DNA of 64,000 nt from Hysterangium stoloniferum (Eukaryota > Basidiomycota > Agaricomycetes > Hysterangiales > Hysterangiaceae): NCBI GenBank assembly GCA_015178975.1, contig WHVD01000059.1:62001-126000 (forward strand), given 5' to 3'. The translations under genes and the position numbers were made by a program. How positions within the stretch are numbered: the first letter of the stretch is position 1; the number at the start of each line of letters is the position of its first letter. The notes beneath the pieces are model-generated. The model saw nothing but the letters and a program-made list of their open reading frames with translations. It had not been told where the DNA came from and ran no database searches. Of this stretch, positions 10,133 to 21,867 are shown one piece after another.

Positions 10133-11550
10133 TTAGACACTGAAGCTTGCACGGCTTTCGAACTCCTCGTCCGCCTTGCCGTGCCCAGCAATTGTAGTTG
10201 GTGAGTCGCGTACTTGGTCAACTGCCTGCCGGTCTGAATCATGTTTAGTGGTTCCTTGCTTAGATAAATGTACGGCAAGTGGCTTCATGGCGAATTGGCT
10301 TGATCTGTAACCTCCAACGCTCTGTGAATTTGTGCTTGTCCCGTTACTAATTCCAGTTGTCGACTGCTCCACTGTTCTGCCCAAACCGATCCGAACGATA
10401 ATGAGGGTAAAGGCAATGCCCTGTAACAAGCTTAGCAGAAGATTTATGAGCACGTTGGGTGAACTTACTATGAGCTGCGGTAACTGTAGAAGTTGCATTC
10501 AGCTTGGCTCACCTCGAAGACAGGGGGGATAAAACTTACAGCATCAACAATAAAGTACTGAGAAGGGCTCCCACTCAGGTAGTCAGCAAATAATGCTGCG
10601 AGGGAAAATGAATATATGGCCCCGGATTCAATCACAATCACAACAACAGGCGGTAGACGTCTTCCAGATCGGTACACTGAAAAAGCTTGATGTTCTGTGT
10701 GCCAAATTTTGAACGAGATGAGAACTAGAGCACAGGGTTCTCAGTATTACAAAAATAAGTAAAGCATTAGATAACTGACGGGTACAACCGAGGTTAGTGA
10801 TCAACGAGAGGGTGAAAAATCCAATATTCCACGGTTTTTGCTGAGGATTAAATATGGGGGTACCCTCCTTTCCCGATCGAGAGACCTGTACCAAGGCGCC
10901 AATTCCGCAAACTTGGGTGATTAAATGCGTTTCAGTACAGTTAAAACGTCTATGTGAAAGGAGTGTCACCTGTATCTCCAAGAAGCAACAACAACACAGG
11001 TGGGAGAAGCAGTTTCGTCCTACCCCAAACAATGAGTAGCCGATAAACCTTGGAAACAGCCAAGTCAGGCATTTGTCAGTGAACGTTCATTACAAGCCAC
11101 TCTTACAACGAAACTGTCTCCGACTAGCGTCGAAGCAACATAAGCTGTTTCTTTAAGTATGGAGGAAGGACGGTTAAGGAGAGCCAAATATGCACGCGGC
11201 CCTCCTTGAAGATCCGCCCAATCGATAAAAGCGACTTTCACTCGTTGGATAGCGGTTACAATATGCTATATAGTCTCTCTCAGGAAATCAGTGCAGACCC
11301 AACGAGTTGAACTCGTACGATAAACGCAAGCGTGTACATGAGCACCGACACAGCCAGAATCGGCTTGTTGAGAGAATGTCCCTTCTGCCTCTTGAATAAT
11401 AAAATATGGGTGGAAACGGCAAATAAAATAGTTAGGATCCCTTGTAACGCATGTTTAATATCTAGGATTTACGTAACACAACAACTCACCAAAAAAAATA
11501 GACTCTGTGGCCATAGAGAGCAACACGGAAGTGACGAGTGAGATGGCCAT
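10133..11550 (-). CDS. Seven-helix membrane protein of a basidiomycete family of unknown function, 343 aa
   Basis: Reconstructed from eight exons (minus): 11550-11490, 11440-11319, 11265-11107, 11048-10970, 10911-10789, 10724-10540, 10483-10469, 10420-10133. All seven introns (48-64 nt) are GT-AG and all junctions keep frame. Hydrophobic helices lie near residues 1-32, 42-62, 95-115, 118-145, 172-190, 205-228 and 235-262. The order of motifs (ILTILFAVSTHILLF, then KETAYVASTLVGDSFVVYR, VYRLLIVWGR, RRLPPVVVIVIESGAIYS, IAFTLIIVRIGLG) matches a 7-TM family I know to be abundant and uncharacterised in mushroom-forming fungi. The C-terminal ~80 residues are polar and probably cytoplasmic. Exon 7 is only 15 nt (LPQLI). 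Receptor-like function is often suggested for the family but nothing here shows a ligand or partner. Confidence 0.83.
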
Positions 11551-13580
11551 GATTTAGTCAAAGGTGTATCTGTGGGGTATCTGAAAGGGGGGAAGCAGCT
11601 CGATGGACTTATAATAGTACTCAAAAGCGCCTGATAAGAGCAGTTCCATCTGCACACGAGTCACTTAGAATTCGGAAGCACAACAGCATGATGTAACACA
11701 ACTCCGAACAGGACCCCGATGATATTATTCCATATCCACCTTGTCGACGAACTTGAGTGTTCCTTGTCTTTTTTTGTCTCAAATGTGCACATCGTAAAAC
11801 AATACCTCTGAAATCATTTGACGGGTAGGTGTAGCGGCTCTATTAGTACAACTCAGACAATAAAAAAGACCATGAAAGACTCCGATGGCGATAAGAGCAC
11901 ACCAGGCTTAAGTACTATACAAGGACTCAGAGAAAGTCTAGCATGAAATCAGAGAATTGACACGACCAAACAATAATTGGTTTTAGACTCGCTTTTGCGA
12001 ACACGCAAAACGGTCCAATCGGAGAGTAGTTGAAATTGGAAGTCATCGGGGTCCTCGTCGTATCCCGACCCTTGGCATGATGGCATCTTCAACTAGATAT
12101 TGTAGCTTGACAAATGACTAACAACTATGAATTTCCTAAGAAAGGGAAGCCTTCAAAAATATTAGGTGCACTTGTGCATGATTGCATCTGCCAATCACTG
12201 AAACTGCTAATGGTCATGTGGCTTAATGGAACACAGCATTCGACAACTCCCACTGCGTTGTCTCCACATCGATGTGACGTGTTATATCATCATTGTCAAC
12301 GCCACAACAGCTTCATCTTCAGGTGATTCCGTACTTAAAATACCATGTTTAAACGGATGTGCGAAGGCACTCTAGCCCTTACTACTAGTAGGGGAGTTCT
12401 GTTCAGGTGCGATATGCTTTCTTTCCTCACCAGCAACTAGGTGAATATGGTATTTCAGGATTATGTTGGAGTCTGTCTTAACCTTTTAAGCGATCATAGA
12501 AGAAGTTTACAGAATCATTGGGTGATTCACGCCTCTCCCGACAACAACCAGCCTGGCACATACCCACTCCCGTTTCTGACTGACATTAATAGAGTTAGGG
12601 AAAGCGTTTTGGCCCACTTCCCCAGACGGACACACAACTATTTCCAAGACTCTCGTCAGAACTATTCGGTAAGTGGGTCGAAACTTGAAGCCTGTAAATA
12701 TATATACCTACGGCTGCATCGACATTTGTGAGTGTTTGAACTGAATTAGAAAGCGCAGCAGGATTGTTAGTGAATGAAGTGAGATATCGCCTCAAGATAG
12801 GAAGGCTCACATGTGATTTTACCGATAATACCCCATACAATTGATAGCTCACTGGATAGCCGACTCGGAACTGGAGGGTACTTCTTCAGTGGAGAGAGTT
12901 TGTCGTGTCCATCGCGTTGCGACAGCTCAGTTCAAGCACTGAGACCAAACCTGAGATAGCTACGGTGATGATGTGACGGTGACCAATCTTATTGAATGAA
13001 AGGAATACACATACCTTGTTCAAGTTGTTTTTAGATCTTTGGCATAAATTAACATGTACATTGACAACGTTCCTTAGACAGGACAAAGTTTCAAATCTCA
13101 CCCATGTTTTTATAATAGTACAACACTTGAGATATAGCCTGGAGATAAATTGCTGCGGATATCTTAAATTATGACTAGGTCAAAATAATCGCTTTTATTT
13201 GAACGCAAAAACATCGGACGTTTCAAGACTGTAGATTAAATCAAATTTTAAATGTAGCACACGATCAGAACCTAGCATGTTCCAAAAAAGCGCCCTTTAC
13301 CATTGTTTTGCAGACATGTCATCACATAAATTGGTGTTGGCCTTAAACTTTGTTCAAACACATGAGGGTCAGCCACAGGGCTTTGTAAGTGCGTCTGATG
13401 CGCCTCATCGATCAAACCACAATGCAATCAATCGGTGATATCTGTCCAGAAAGCAAAACTTGGGCAATGATGTGCTTGCCATTTGCGGTCAGTTGACGGG
13501 AAATATCATATTGCAGCAAAGTTAGTACTAGCTCTGATTAAACTGAGCTACCAGCAAAGCCGGTGCTAGTCTGGCATAGA
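11551..13580. other. Intergenic, no gene recognised
   Basis: About 2 kb upstream of both the 7-TM gene and the telomere-like tract. Only short frames without domain features (for example 12441-12731 plus and 12886-13101 minus). I could not assemble them into exons. Confidence 0.5.
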
Positions 13581-13608
13581 CCCTAAACCCCCAACCCTAA
13601 AACCCTAG
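13581..13608 (-). repeat. Interstitial degenerate telomere repeat (CCCTAA orientation)
   Basis: Plus strand carries CCCTAAA, CCCCCAA, CCCTAAAA and CCCTAG in tandem, about four units. The C-rich orientation is what the left end of a chromosome would show. Confidence 0.8.
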
Positions 13609-13832
13609 GAAGAGTGTAAGTTGATTGATGGGCGGCCATCTTCGATAGCTCCAACTCATTGGAAAACTTTCTAATTATGCATCCCTCCCATAGAACGGTT
13701 AATGGCATTATCGAAGTGTCCAAGAATAGAACTCCATTACATAGAGTACATAGAGTTTAGTGAGACCACACCTCACATTCAAGTCACTAGAAGTTCTCCT
13801 CTCTCCTAACCAAGTGACTCGATTAGACCATT

Positions 13833-16108
13833 ATGAACTCGAGCTCGGAGAAGCACAGCCAAAACAGCGCTGAGGCGGGCGACAATCTCGAAGAAATGAA
13901 GGGTGCACCTGTCGCGCAGGTCTCAGAGGTGGAGCGTAGACTCGTCCGGAAGCTCGACTGGCGCATTCTCCCCATTGCGTCAATGATGTATCTTTTTGCT
14001 TGCAAGTATCACTTGCTACACACCCACGACTTCACTGATTTTCGCTATAGCGTTGGACCGCGGAAACTTGGGAAATGCCCGCCTTCAAGGACTCCCACGT
14101 GACACTTTACACGGGGACCCTACCGGTGTGCTTTTCGACTGGATAAACTCAGGATTTTTCTTCTCCTACGTATGTGATTTTTCGGGATCGTCCGTTCTTT
14201 TTTTAGGTAACTTTTCCAACCAGATTCTTTTCCAAGTCCCCGCAACGATCTTGTCGAAGCTCTTTCCCCCTCGTCTGTGGCTCGGAGGAGCCGCCGTAGG
14301 TTGGGGGATATGTTCTGTTCTTATGGTAAGTCTTTCGTTGGCCTCCTTATTTTTGATATACGAGTATCGACGGTTTGTGAAGGCTACGGGCTTCAATTTC
14401 GGCAGTTTGATGGCTTGTCGCCTTGCCTTGGGTGTATTTGAAGCTGCATTTGGCCCCGGAACGGTACTTTACTTCTGTGAGTTCTCACTCAAAAGTCAGA
14501 GTAAACCTTAAGGATTAAATTTATTAATAAGCGTTTTTTTATACAAAAACGGAGGTAGGACTTCGCCTTGCATCCTTCTTCGGATTCGGTGCCGTGGCAG
14601 GAGCATTTGGTGGTCTAATCGCATTCGGAGTACAGCACGCTCATTCATCAGTTGCTCAATGGAGATTGTTATTTATCATCGAAGTCGGTATTCTGCTTTC
14701 TCATAGCCTCCAATTCAATCGTTGATCTGAACACAATGTTATTTTTTTTAAGGGTCTCCCTGCGATAATAATGGGCTGCGTGGCCTTTATCTGGCTTCCC
14801 GACCGACCAGAAATGACAAGCTTCCTCACTGAAGATGAAAGAAAGCTTGCCGTAGCTCGGATGAACCGTGGTATCAGCGGTGACTCTGGACCAACCATCA
14901 ATAAATGTTTGAACGTTTACTCAAAAAGATCGCAATATCGTGGAATTGAATATTTGATATTTAACAGCTCATATCGTGGCAGCACTCACAGATTGGAGGG
15001 TAAAATCATTCTTCTTATATTATTTTTCTTAAGTCTCAGCTTGTCGCATACAGGTATATGTCGGCGGTGTCATTTACTTTGGACTTAACTGTGCCCTCAC
15101 CGCAATGTCTGCCTTCCTTCCGACAATCCTTAAGACGTTGGGATTCAGTGAGCTCCCGCTCTTGCCATGTCTTCTTTATTGTTTCTATACCTGATTACGT
15201 TACCAATAGCCAATGCAAATGCCCAACTTCTTACTGTCCCGAATTATGCCGTCGCCGCTGTTGTCCTTGTAGGAACATGTTGGATCTCTGACAAGCAACA
15301 AAGCCGAGGCGTTTATTTGTTCACCATGAGCTTGGTCGGGATGGTTGGATTTCTGTAAGGATACTGTCCACCTTTCAGACATATCGTGTAACTTTCCCTA
15401 CCGGAAGCCTTCTCCTGTTTGTACAGAATGTGCACGTCCGCTACTTTGCAACTTTCTGCATTGTTTCTGGAACATACGCATGTATCGGTGTTACTATTGC
15501 CTGGTGTAAGTCACTTTTACCTTTATGTGCCTTAAGGATACCAAAAAATTTGTTAGATTCACATAATCTCGGCTCTGAAACCAAGCGTGCAGCAGGGATT
15601 CCTATCTACATGGGTATCGGACAATGTGGCAGCATTCTCGGGTCGCACATTTTCCTCGCGACCGAGGGACCGAAATACATGTCAGTATACTTCTCTCTTC
15701 CTTCAGGGAAAGGCGTTTGATGCTGTATTTTCTTCTACATCTGTTCATAGTAAAGGCTTTGCGGGTAAATATCTCCTTAATATGAACAATCGTGTATTCT
15801 CATGATTCTTCCGACTAGTGTGCTGCGCCCTTGAGGGTGTCGTGGCAATTAGTGCCGTTATTCTCTCGGTACGATCTTTTTTATCCTGAAGGAGATTATA
15901 TTTGTTGACTTGTCCATAAATTCGAAAAATCAGGTCTCATATCGCATTGAAAACAAGCGTCGAGACCGTCTATATGGAAAACCTGTATTAAACGAGAAAG
16001 TTGATGTGTCTGAGCTGGCAGATCAAGTATGTCTTTTCGATCTGTAAGGCATAGCATTTAGTATTTATTGTCAAAACTCAGGCACCTACATTCCGATATA
16101 TTCCATAA
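13833..16108 (+). CDS. MFS transporter, Dal5/anion:cation symporter type, 488 aa (15 exons)
   Basis: Members of this family carry allantoate, nicotinate, vitamins or other organic anions across the plasma membrane; the substrate here is unknown. Proposed exons: 13833-14001, 14051-14169, 14224-14325, 14383-14476, 14532-14683, 14753-14906, 14968-14999, 15054-15147, 15210-15354, 15408-15505, 15557-15680, 15751-15764, 15819-15868, 15934-16026, 16082-16108. All keep frame and match the exon lengths of the minus-strand paralogue except exon 1. Landmarks: RLVRKLDWRILPI, the TM1 end LDRGNLGNARLQGL, RLALGVFEAAFGPG, the loop LPDRPEMTSFLTEDERK, a VRYFATF helix, and the C-terminus LADQAPTFRYIP, the usual end of the family. 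Intron 1 appears to use a GC donor (GCAAGT); exon 12 is a 14-nt microexon. No stops or frameshifts, so probably functional. Confidence 0.88.
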
Positions 16109-16724
16109 AAATCCAGTGTTCGGAGGTATAATAGAAGAGCTGAAATTCTCCCGTATGATCACCTGGGAAGCTCTAACTGGTCTGGACTGTTTTGTTGCGG
16201 TTTACTAAAGATCTCCAATCGTTATCACATTACTAGACTATTTCCCCTCATTAACAATTACTTTTGCCATACTTTTAAGTGGAAATTAGATATGTCCTGT
16301 CCCCCCTCACGTGGAGCTGCAGCTCATATATTCTTTAATATCGTCTGTTGGAGCGTCCTCAATAACTAGCGCGTCAACCATTCACTTTCGTAAAAAATAA
16401 AAAATGTCGCTAAATTGGATATCATTAATCCAGTTATTAGGATTTCTTCTGGCGTTGGTGCAGCGATCTTGGTTAGTGGGACTGATAAGTAGAAAATACC
16501 AGGCTCAACGAGATGGACAACGTAAGCACGGCTGAATAATTCGTCCCTACTGAGTGCAAAGACACTATATTCCTCAAGAAAACAAGATATTGGATGTGAA
16601 TAACTCTGACTATAGCGTATGTTGTCTTAGAATATTGAAGTGTGTCGTAGTAGCTAGAAGGTAGCCTTATATGCACGTGGCAGTAGGCGTAGTTCATTAA
16701 CCGTTGGCAAAACGAGCTTACTCC
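16109..16724. other. Intergenic between convergent transporter genes
   Basis: 616 bp between the two stop codons. It should hold both 3' untranslated regions. No inverted-repeat arm linking the two genes was seen here, so the pair is not a recent simple palindrome. Confidence 0.55.
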
Positions 16725-19085
16725 TTACGGTACATATCGGAATGCTGGTGTCTGTATCAAATTATGATGCAGTCAAGCAAAATCACAGTGAATCAAGGTT
16801 AATTGCACGTGCCTTGTCTGCAAGCTTAGATAGGTTAACTTTCGCACCTGGGTTAGGCTTGCCGTGAACATGATCGCGTCGGCGATTTTCCATTCTATAT
16901 GACACCTGTTTTAATGGAGATTTGATAACATAAATATGAGAAATGAGGAGTAAAAGTAGTAGCCTTACTGATAAAATTATGGCGCAGATGGCGGTGACAA
17001 ATTGTAGAGCACAACATACTGTGGACCTAAGCAAGCAGGCAACAGAGTGTAACATGTAAACCAACTCACTGGAGAAGCCTTTTCTTTAAACAAGCATGGG
17101 GGTGTATTGGGTAAGGTTAAGAGGAAAGAAAAGTCACATAATTACTAACATGTATCTTGGCCCTTCCTCCACGAGAAATATATGGGATCCTAGAATGCTA
17201 CCGCATTGTCCGATGGCCATATACAAGGGAATTCCTGCCGCTCGCTTGGTTTCCGAACCTAGATTATGAGAGTCTGAGAGTTCTTCATCAGTAATGCATT
17301 CATGTGTCGCAATGGATGGGGAAACTTACACCAGGCAACAGTGACACCAATAGAAGTGTACGTCGCGGATACGATGCAAAATGTTGCGAAGTAGCGCACA
17401 GAAACGTTATTCACGAATAAAAGAAGTCTAGGAAGTGGTGTGACGGGTCAGTTTTATAATCGAGGGAAACAATACCGGAAGCAGCTTCAACATTCCGGGT
17501 GAGACGAGGGGATCTTCTTACAAATATCCTGCTATGCCGGCGCTACTCATACCAACCACGTAAGCCCCTCTCGTCTGCGATCTGTCGGACAGCCAGCAAG
17601 TAGAAGTAAGCACAATGGCTGCAACAGCGTAGGGCGGGACGGTAAGAAGCTGAGCAAGCGCGTCAGCTAAAGTAGACGGTTTAATATATCATGGCAACAT
17701 CAGCGGAAGATCTGGAGCATACTGTAACCCAATGTCTTCAAAATGGTTGGGAGAAACGCAGAGATCGATGTAAGGGCGCAATTAAGTCCGAAGTACATGA
17801 TTCCGCCGACATATACCTGAGTCGAAGAACACGACAAACATAAATTAGGCAATTTAAGATTAATCAAGAATGTACATACTCTCCAATCCACGAGCGTGGA
17901 TATGATATGGGCTGAGGGTATCAATTGATGCGAGACGGTCAGGCAAGGCTACATATGAAAGAATGAATCTCCTCCTGACCTTTGTTTAAGGATAGTCCTG
18001 ACTCTCCACTAGTCCCGCGATTCATTCGCAAAATAGCCAATTTGCGTTCATCTTCAGTGAGAAACGTAGTCGTTTCCGGTCGATCGGGTAACCAAATAAA
18101 AGCTGCACAGCCCATGAGAATCGCTGGAAGACCCTAACCAATTACAATATAAATTTTATTTATTCGCATTAAACTTCGACTTGGAATACTTACCTCAATA
18201 AGAAAGAGCAACTTCCACCGTGGGATGACGGAATGAGAATGTTGAACGCCGAATGCAATGAGGCCACTGAATGCCCCCGCAGCAGCGCCGAATCCAAGGA
18301 ACGATGCCACACGAAGTCCTACTTCAGCTTTAGTATAGAAAATGGCTGGACGTTGTATATGAGCCTCCGAAACGTTTACGGCGGCACGAAGAACCGAGCA
18401 ACACTCACAGAAATAAAGCATCATCGATGGTGCAAAAGCAGCCTCAAAAGCCCCTAGGGCGAGACGACAAACCATAAGACTGCCGAAGCTAAAAGCGGTG
18501 GCCTTTCGAAAAATATATCACGTTAACAGCTGTAATGAACAATATGTGCCCACCATGAGTGCAGAGGACATGCCCCAACTAATTCCTACTCCACCCATCC
18601 ATATCCGTGGGGAATAAAACTTGGACAAGAGTGTGGCAGGAATTTGACAAAGGATCTTGATGAAAAATATTAGATATCACAGAGACAGGTTACTTCTCCT
18701 TGGTGACCTACATAGGTGAAAAAAAAGCCCGAGATAAGCCAATCAAATAGGACACCTGTAGGGTCGCCGTTCAGTATGTCTTCTGGAAGTCCTTGCAGGC
18801 GGGCGTTCCCCAAGTTTCCTCGATCTAAATCTGCAACAAGTAAGAGCACATTCACAACTTCAATAATAATTATGAGAGCAAAAGTAAATATAACTGACAA
18901 GCGAAGAGATACATCAGCGATGCGATTGGTAAAATACGCTGGTCGAGCTTTCTGACAAGCCTTTTCTCTTCCAAAGAAATTGGCAAGGCATCATCTGTAG
19001 GAGTTGGACTTGTACTCGTGGTCGGCTCTACCAGAAGATCGGCGATGTCATTACTCTCACTATCCTCCGCTACAAATATTGTCAT
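16725..19085 (-). CDS. MFS transporter paralogue, Dal5/anion:cation symporter type, 494 aa (15 exons)
   Basis: Convergent paralogue of the plus-strand transporter. Proposed exons (minus): 19085-18899, 18830-18712, 18655-18554, 18502-18409, 18345-18194, 18133-17980, 17911-17880, 17816-17723, 17666-17522, 17427-17330, 17273-17150, 17083-17070, 17018-16969, 16905-16813, 16751-16725. Exons 2-15 have exactly the same lengths as in the plus copy. Landmarks: KRLVRKLDQRILPIASLMY, AYLDRGNLGNARLQGLPED, YTKAEVGLRVASFLG, WLPDRPETTTFLTEDERK, ENRRRDHVHGKP and the end TPAFRYVP. The last intron would need a GC donor (GCACGT); if it is not spliced, translation runs on to a stop 10 codons later with loss of the FRYVP end. 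The N-terminus differs from the plus copy and is S/T/D rich. Substrate unknown. Confidence 0.87.
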
Positions 19086-19147
19086 AACGGGTCGTGTTGC
19101 TGCGATGACTACTTGGGTATCGTTTTAAGTAGTGAGGGTTCTATAAC

Positions 19148-19195
19148 CACTCAACGTCCAGCTGAGCGGAAGGAGGTATCTCACGCCTTTGTTTG
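19148..19195 (+). repeat. Dispersed ~50-bp element, copy 2
   Basis: Matches 4491-4546 in block order (CACTCAACGTCCAG, GAGCG, GAAGGAG, CACGCC, TTTGTTT). It lies about 60 bp upstream of the minus-strand transporter ATG, so it is within that gene's promoter region. Confidence 0.55.
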
Positions 19196-19506
19196 ATTTG
19201 GGATAGGAAAGTGTCGCGCTGCCGCGCTAGTGCCGCGACATGTTTCTTTTTTCAAAACAAATAGATGCTTCGTCAAGTTTGTGTTGGAAAATACAATTAT
19301 ATTTGATATTAGAGCATCAAAACATGATAAATATTACATCTAGTGTACAATTTCCTGGTGAAATATACTACTTTAATTGGCACATCCTTAATTTTAGTCC
19401 TTCTTTGAGTAATAATGATTCTCAAATAAACCTATTAGAGTCCAAAATAACAAAATATAACTTCTAAATGACCTGGGTTCTAGGTTTACACGAAAAACTT
19501 GCATGT

Positions 19507-19576
19507 GGCAGTTCCTTCCTAATTAGGTAATTTTGTGCAGTTGTTGTGGCAGTTCCTAATTAGGAAGGAACTGCAG
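19507..19576. repeat. Palindromic repeat pair (GCAGTTCC...GGAACTGC)
   Basis: TGGCAGTTCC followed by TTCCTAATTAGG occurs at about 19506-19527, and TGGCAGTTCC, TAATTAGGAAGG, AACTGC at about 19547-19574. Together they look like arms of a once longer perfect palindrome centred on AATT. No coding potential. Confidence 0.55.
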
Positions 19577-19683
19577 CGACACCGAAAGAACTTTACTTGT
19601 GGATGACAGAGGCTCTAAAAAATGTCAAATACTTTATGTGAAATGCTCTATATTGTGCTATACAATTATGTACAAAAAACACA

Positions 19684-19720
19684 TTAGGGGTTAGGGGTTA
19701 GGGTTTAGGGTTTAGGGTTT
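19684..19720 (+). repeat. Interstitial degenerate telomere repeat (TTAGGG orientation)
   Basis: Tandem TTAGGGG, TTAGGGG, TTAGGGT, TTAGGGT, TTAGGGTTT, about five units. The G-rich orientation is what the right end of a chromosome would show, opposite to the tract at 13581. Confidence 0.88.
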
Positions 19721-19888
19721 CATCCCAAAAGTGGGGAACAAAAAAATATCGACTCTATTTCTTTTGATGATTACCTACATCCAATCTCCATTATTGAAAG
19801 GCAGTAGACCCTGCTGCTTTTGAAGTTTCAAACATTGCATGTTCAAGTAATCCAATGGCTTCTTTGTCAACATCTATGGCAGAGAATG

Positions 19889-21235
19889 TGTAATCCTGGT
19901 GCCCCCAGTCTTACGCATGGACCCTTTAGTTTTACATGATTATATAATCACCATGTTGTATGGTATAAGTAGCCGGGAAGTTTTCAGGACCTTAGATCTT
20001 ACCATACACTGATCTTGCCTGTATCTTGTTCTGCTCTGGACAATACACCGTGGTCCTGTCAACTTGTGTGACCGCCAGTGATCCCAATTGACGACGGGAT
20101 TACACTTTTTTTTTGACACTGGCCATTTGTTATTTCTCATCCAGCACTTCATTGTGTTTGGCCCTCCAGATCCTTGGCTCTTTCATTCCACTGGATCTCA
20201 TTCATTCCTTCCAAAAGAAACCAACTTCTTACCTTCCTGGTCGAACCTGATCTGCATCACCACCGTTCACTTGTCAGACCACTCATTCACATTCCCTAGG
20301 GCTCCACACTCCCTTGTCCCGTACATGCCTCGCAACCTCACGTATATGTGCCGCCACACACCCTTGCAAGTGCTCCCCGTGCAAATATGCACTGCCACAC
20401 ACTGCCACACCCTTGCACACGCACACATCTGCATCACCTGCACTGCTACACACCACTGCACTGCTGTGCACCCTCGCATGTGCACCCCCACATGTGCGCA
20501 CACACACCCATCCACACCGCCATGCACCCTTGCACACTGCACACGTATGGGCACCCCCACATGCCCTGCACCGTAGTCGAGCACCTGCATTTTGGAGAAA
20601 TGTTTTATGTGAAGAATTGACGATTAGAAGCTGTTATTTTGGATCCCCTTGTTTTTTTTGTTTGTTTTTTTAGTGCCATATCAATTTCTGTCGCTGCCAT
20701 GCGTTTTTTTGGTCAGGATACAGACTCCGCTGCCTGAAGCTCTGCATTAACAGAGGAGGTCCAGCAGGGTTGAATCTGGGGTGGTGGGTTGGTTTTTGTG
20801 TGGGGAGGGGTGTAATCCTGGTGCCCCCAGTCTTACGCACGGACCCTTTAGTTTTACGTGATTACATAATCACCATGTTGTACGGTATAAGTAGCCGGGA
20901 AGTTTTCAAAACCTTAGATCTTACCGTATGCTGCACTTGCCTGTATCTTGTTCTGCTCTGGAAAATACACCGTGGTCCTGTCAACTTGTGTGACTGCCAG
21001 TGATCCCAATTGATGATGGGATTACACTGGTGCCCCCAGTCTTATGCATGGACCCTTTAGTTTTACATGATTACATAATCACCGTGTTGTATGGTATAAG
21101 TAGCCAGGAAGTTTTCAGGACCTTAGATCTTACCGTATGCTGCACTTGCCTGTATCTTGTTCTGCTCTGGACAATACACCGTGGTCCTGTCAACTTGTGT
21201 GACCACCAGTGATCCCAATTGACGACGGGATTACA
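19889..21235 (+). mobile_element. TRIM-like miniature LTR element with three LTRs and GAATG target duplication
   Basis: Three near-identical LTRs begin TGTAATCC and end GGGATTACA: 19889-20104 and 20811-21026 (216 bp each) and 21027-21235, the last fused head to tail and lacking its first bases. The pentamer GAATG precedes the first LTR (19884-19888) and follows the third (21236-21240), so the block behaves as one insertion. The internal 706 bp has no gag or pol; the end just before LTR 2 is a purine-rich tract (TGTGGGGAGGGG), as expected of a polypurine primer. A CAC-rich low-complexity segment (20340-20580) produces spurious open frames on both strands. The tandem LTR pair probably arose by LTR-LTR recombination. 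Such elements need enzymes from an autonomous relative. Confidence 0.82.
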
Positions 21236-21299
21236 GAATGGTAGTACCTAGCTATACTGTATATGCTACAAGTGCTGTAGTAGGTCTTGAAATAGTTGT

Positions 21300-21620
21300 G
21301 TATGTTTAGGAAGATCCTCAAAAGGTACACTATCAGAGGATAATTGGATGTAGGACTGTTTTAGGATATTGTTAAGATCTAAGCAATGGGGGCAAAGGAG
21401 GCTCTATGTTAGGAGGTATTAAGATCTAAGTCTAAAGAGGGGAAGAAGCTCTAAGTTGGAAGACCAATGATAAGAAATGAGTTAATTGGGGGCTGATGAT
21501 AGAGGTCATACTAGTCAGGAGGTCCAACTCTATAAATGTAGTGGAGCTTGGCTTCAATGTATGTATGTATTGCACCCTCATACAAACTGTTAGAGTGCTG
21601 CAGTATTTCAAACAGAGTGT
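21300..21620 (-). repeat. Decayed LTR relic
   Basis: Shares blocks with 58340-58560, notably GATCTAAG, ACTAGTCAGGAGGTC and CTCTATAAATGTAG, then the LTR motif in minus orientation at about 21546-21584. Boundaries not clear. Confidence 0.5.
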
Positions 21621-21867
21621 GAAGAGTCATGGAAGTTCTGACCACTCTATATATGAAGTATATTGACCATCTAGGTACAATACAATAATATATGGTAGAA
21701 TAGGGTTAGTCAACTTTAGTAGCCATAGGATAGTTAAGATGACTAAGAGAAAACAGAATTGACCTTACAGTACAATTCCAAAGGGAATATTAATGAACTA
21801 GTGAATTAGAAGAGAGGTTGATACAAGTAAAGTGAGGTGTGAGTAGTAACTGATGATAGTTCAAGCT
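21621..21867. other. No feature recognised
   Basis: AT-rich sequence between the LTR relic and the truncated start of element A; perhaps decayed element DNA. Confidence 0.4.

Noticed and set aside
12441..13101. Small frames with some hydrophobic residues upstream of the 7-TM gene
   Set aside because: I could not join them with splice signals into a product resembling any family.
13581..13608. A true chromosome end at the telomere-like tracts
   Set aside because: The tracts are only four to five degenerate units and sequence with genes continues on both sides, so they are interstitial.
20267..20673. Frames of 84-162 residues on both strands rich in H, T, C and P, or V, G and C
   Set aside because: Products of a CAC-rich low-complexity segment inside the TRIM interior; no domain and no conserved frame.
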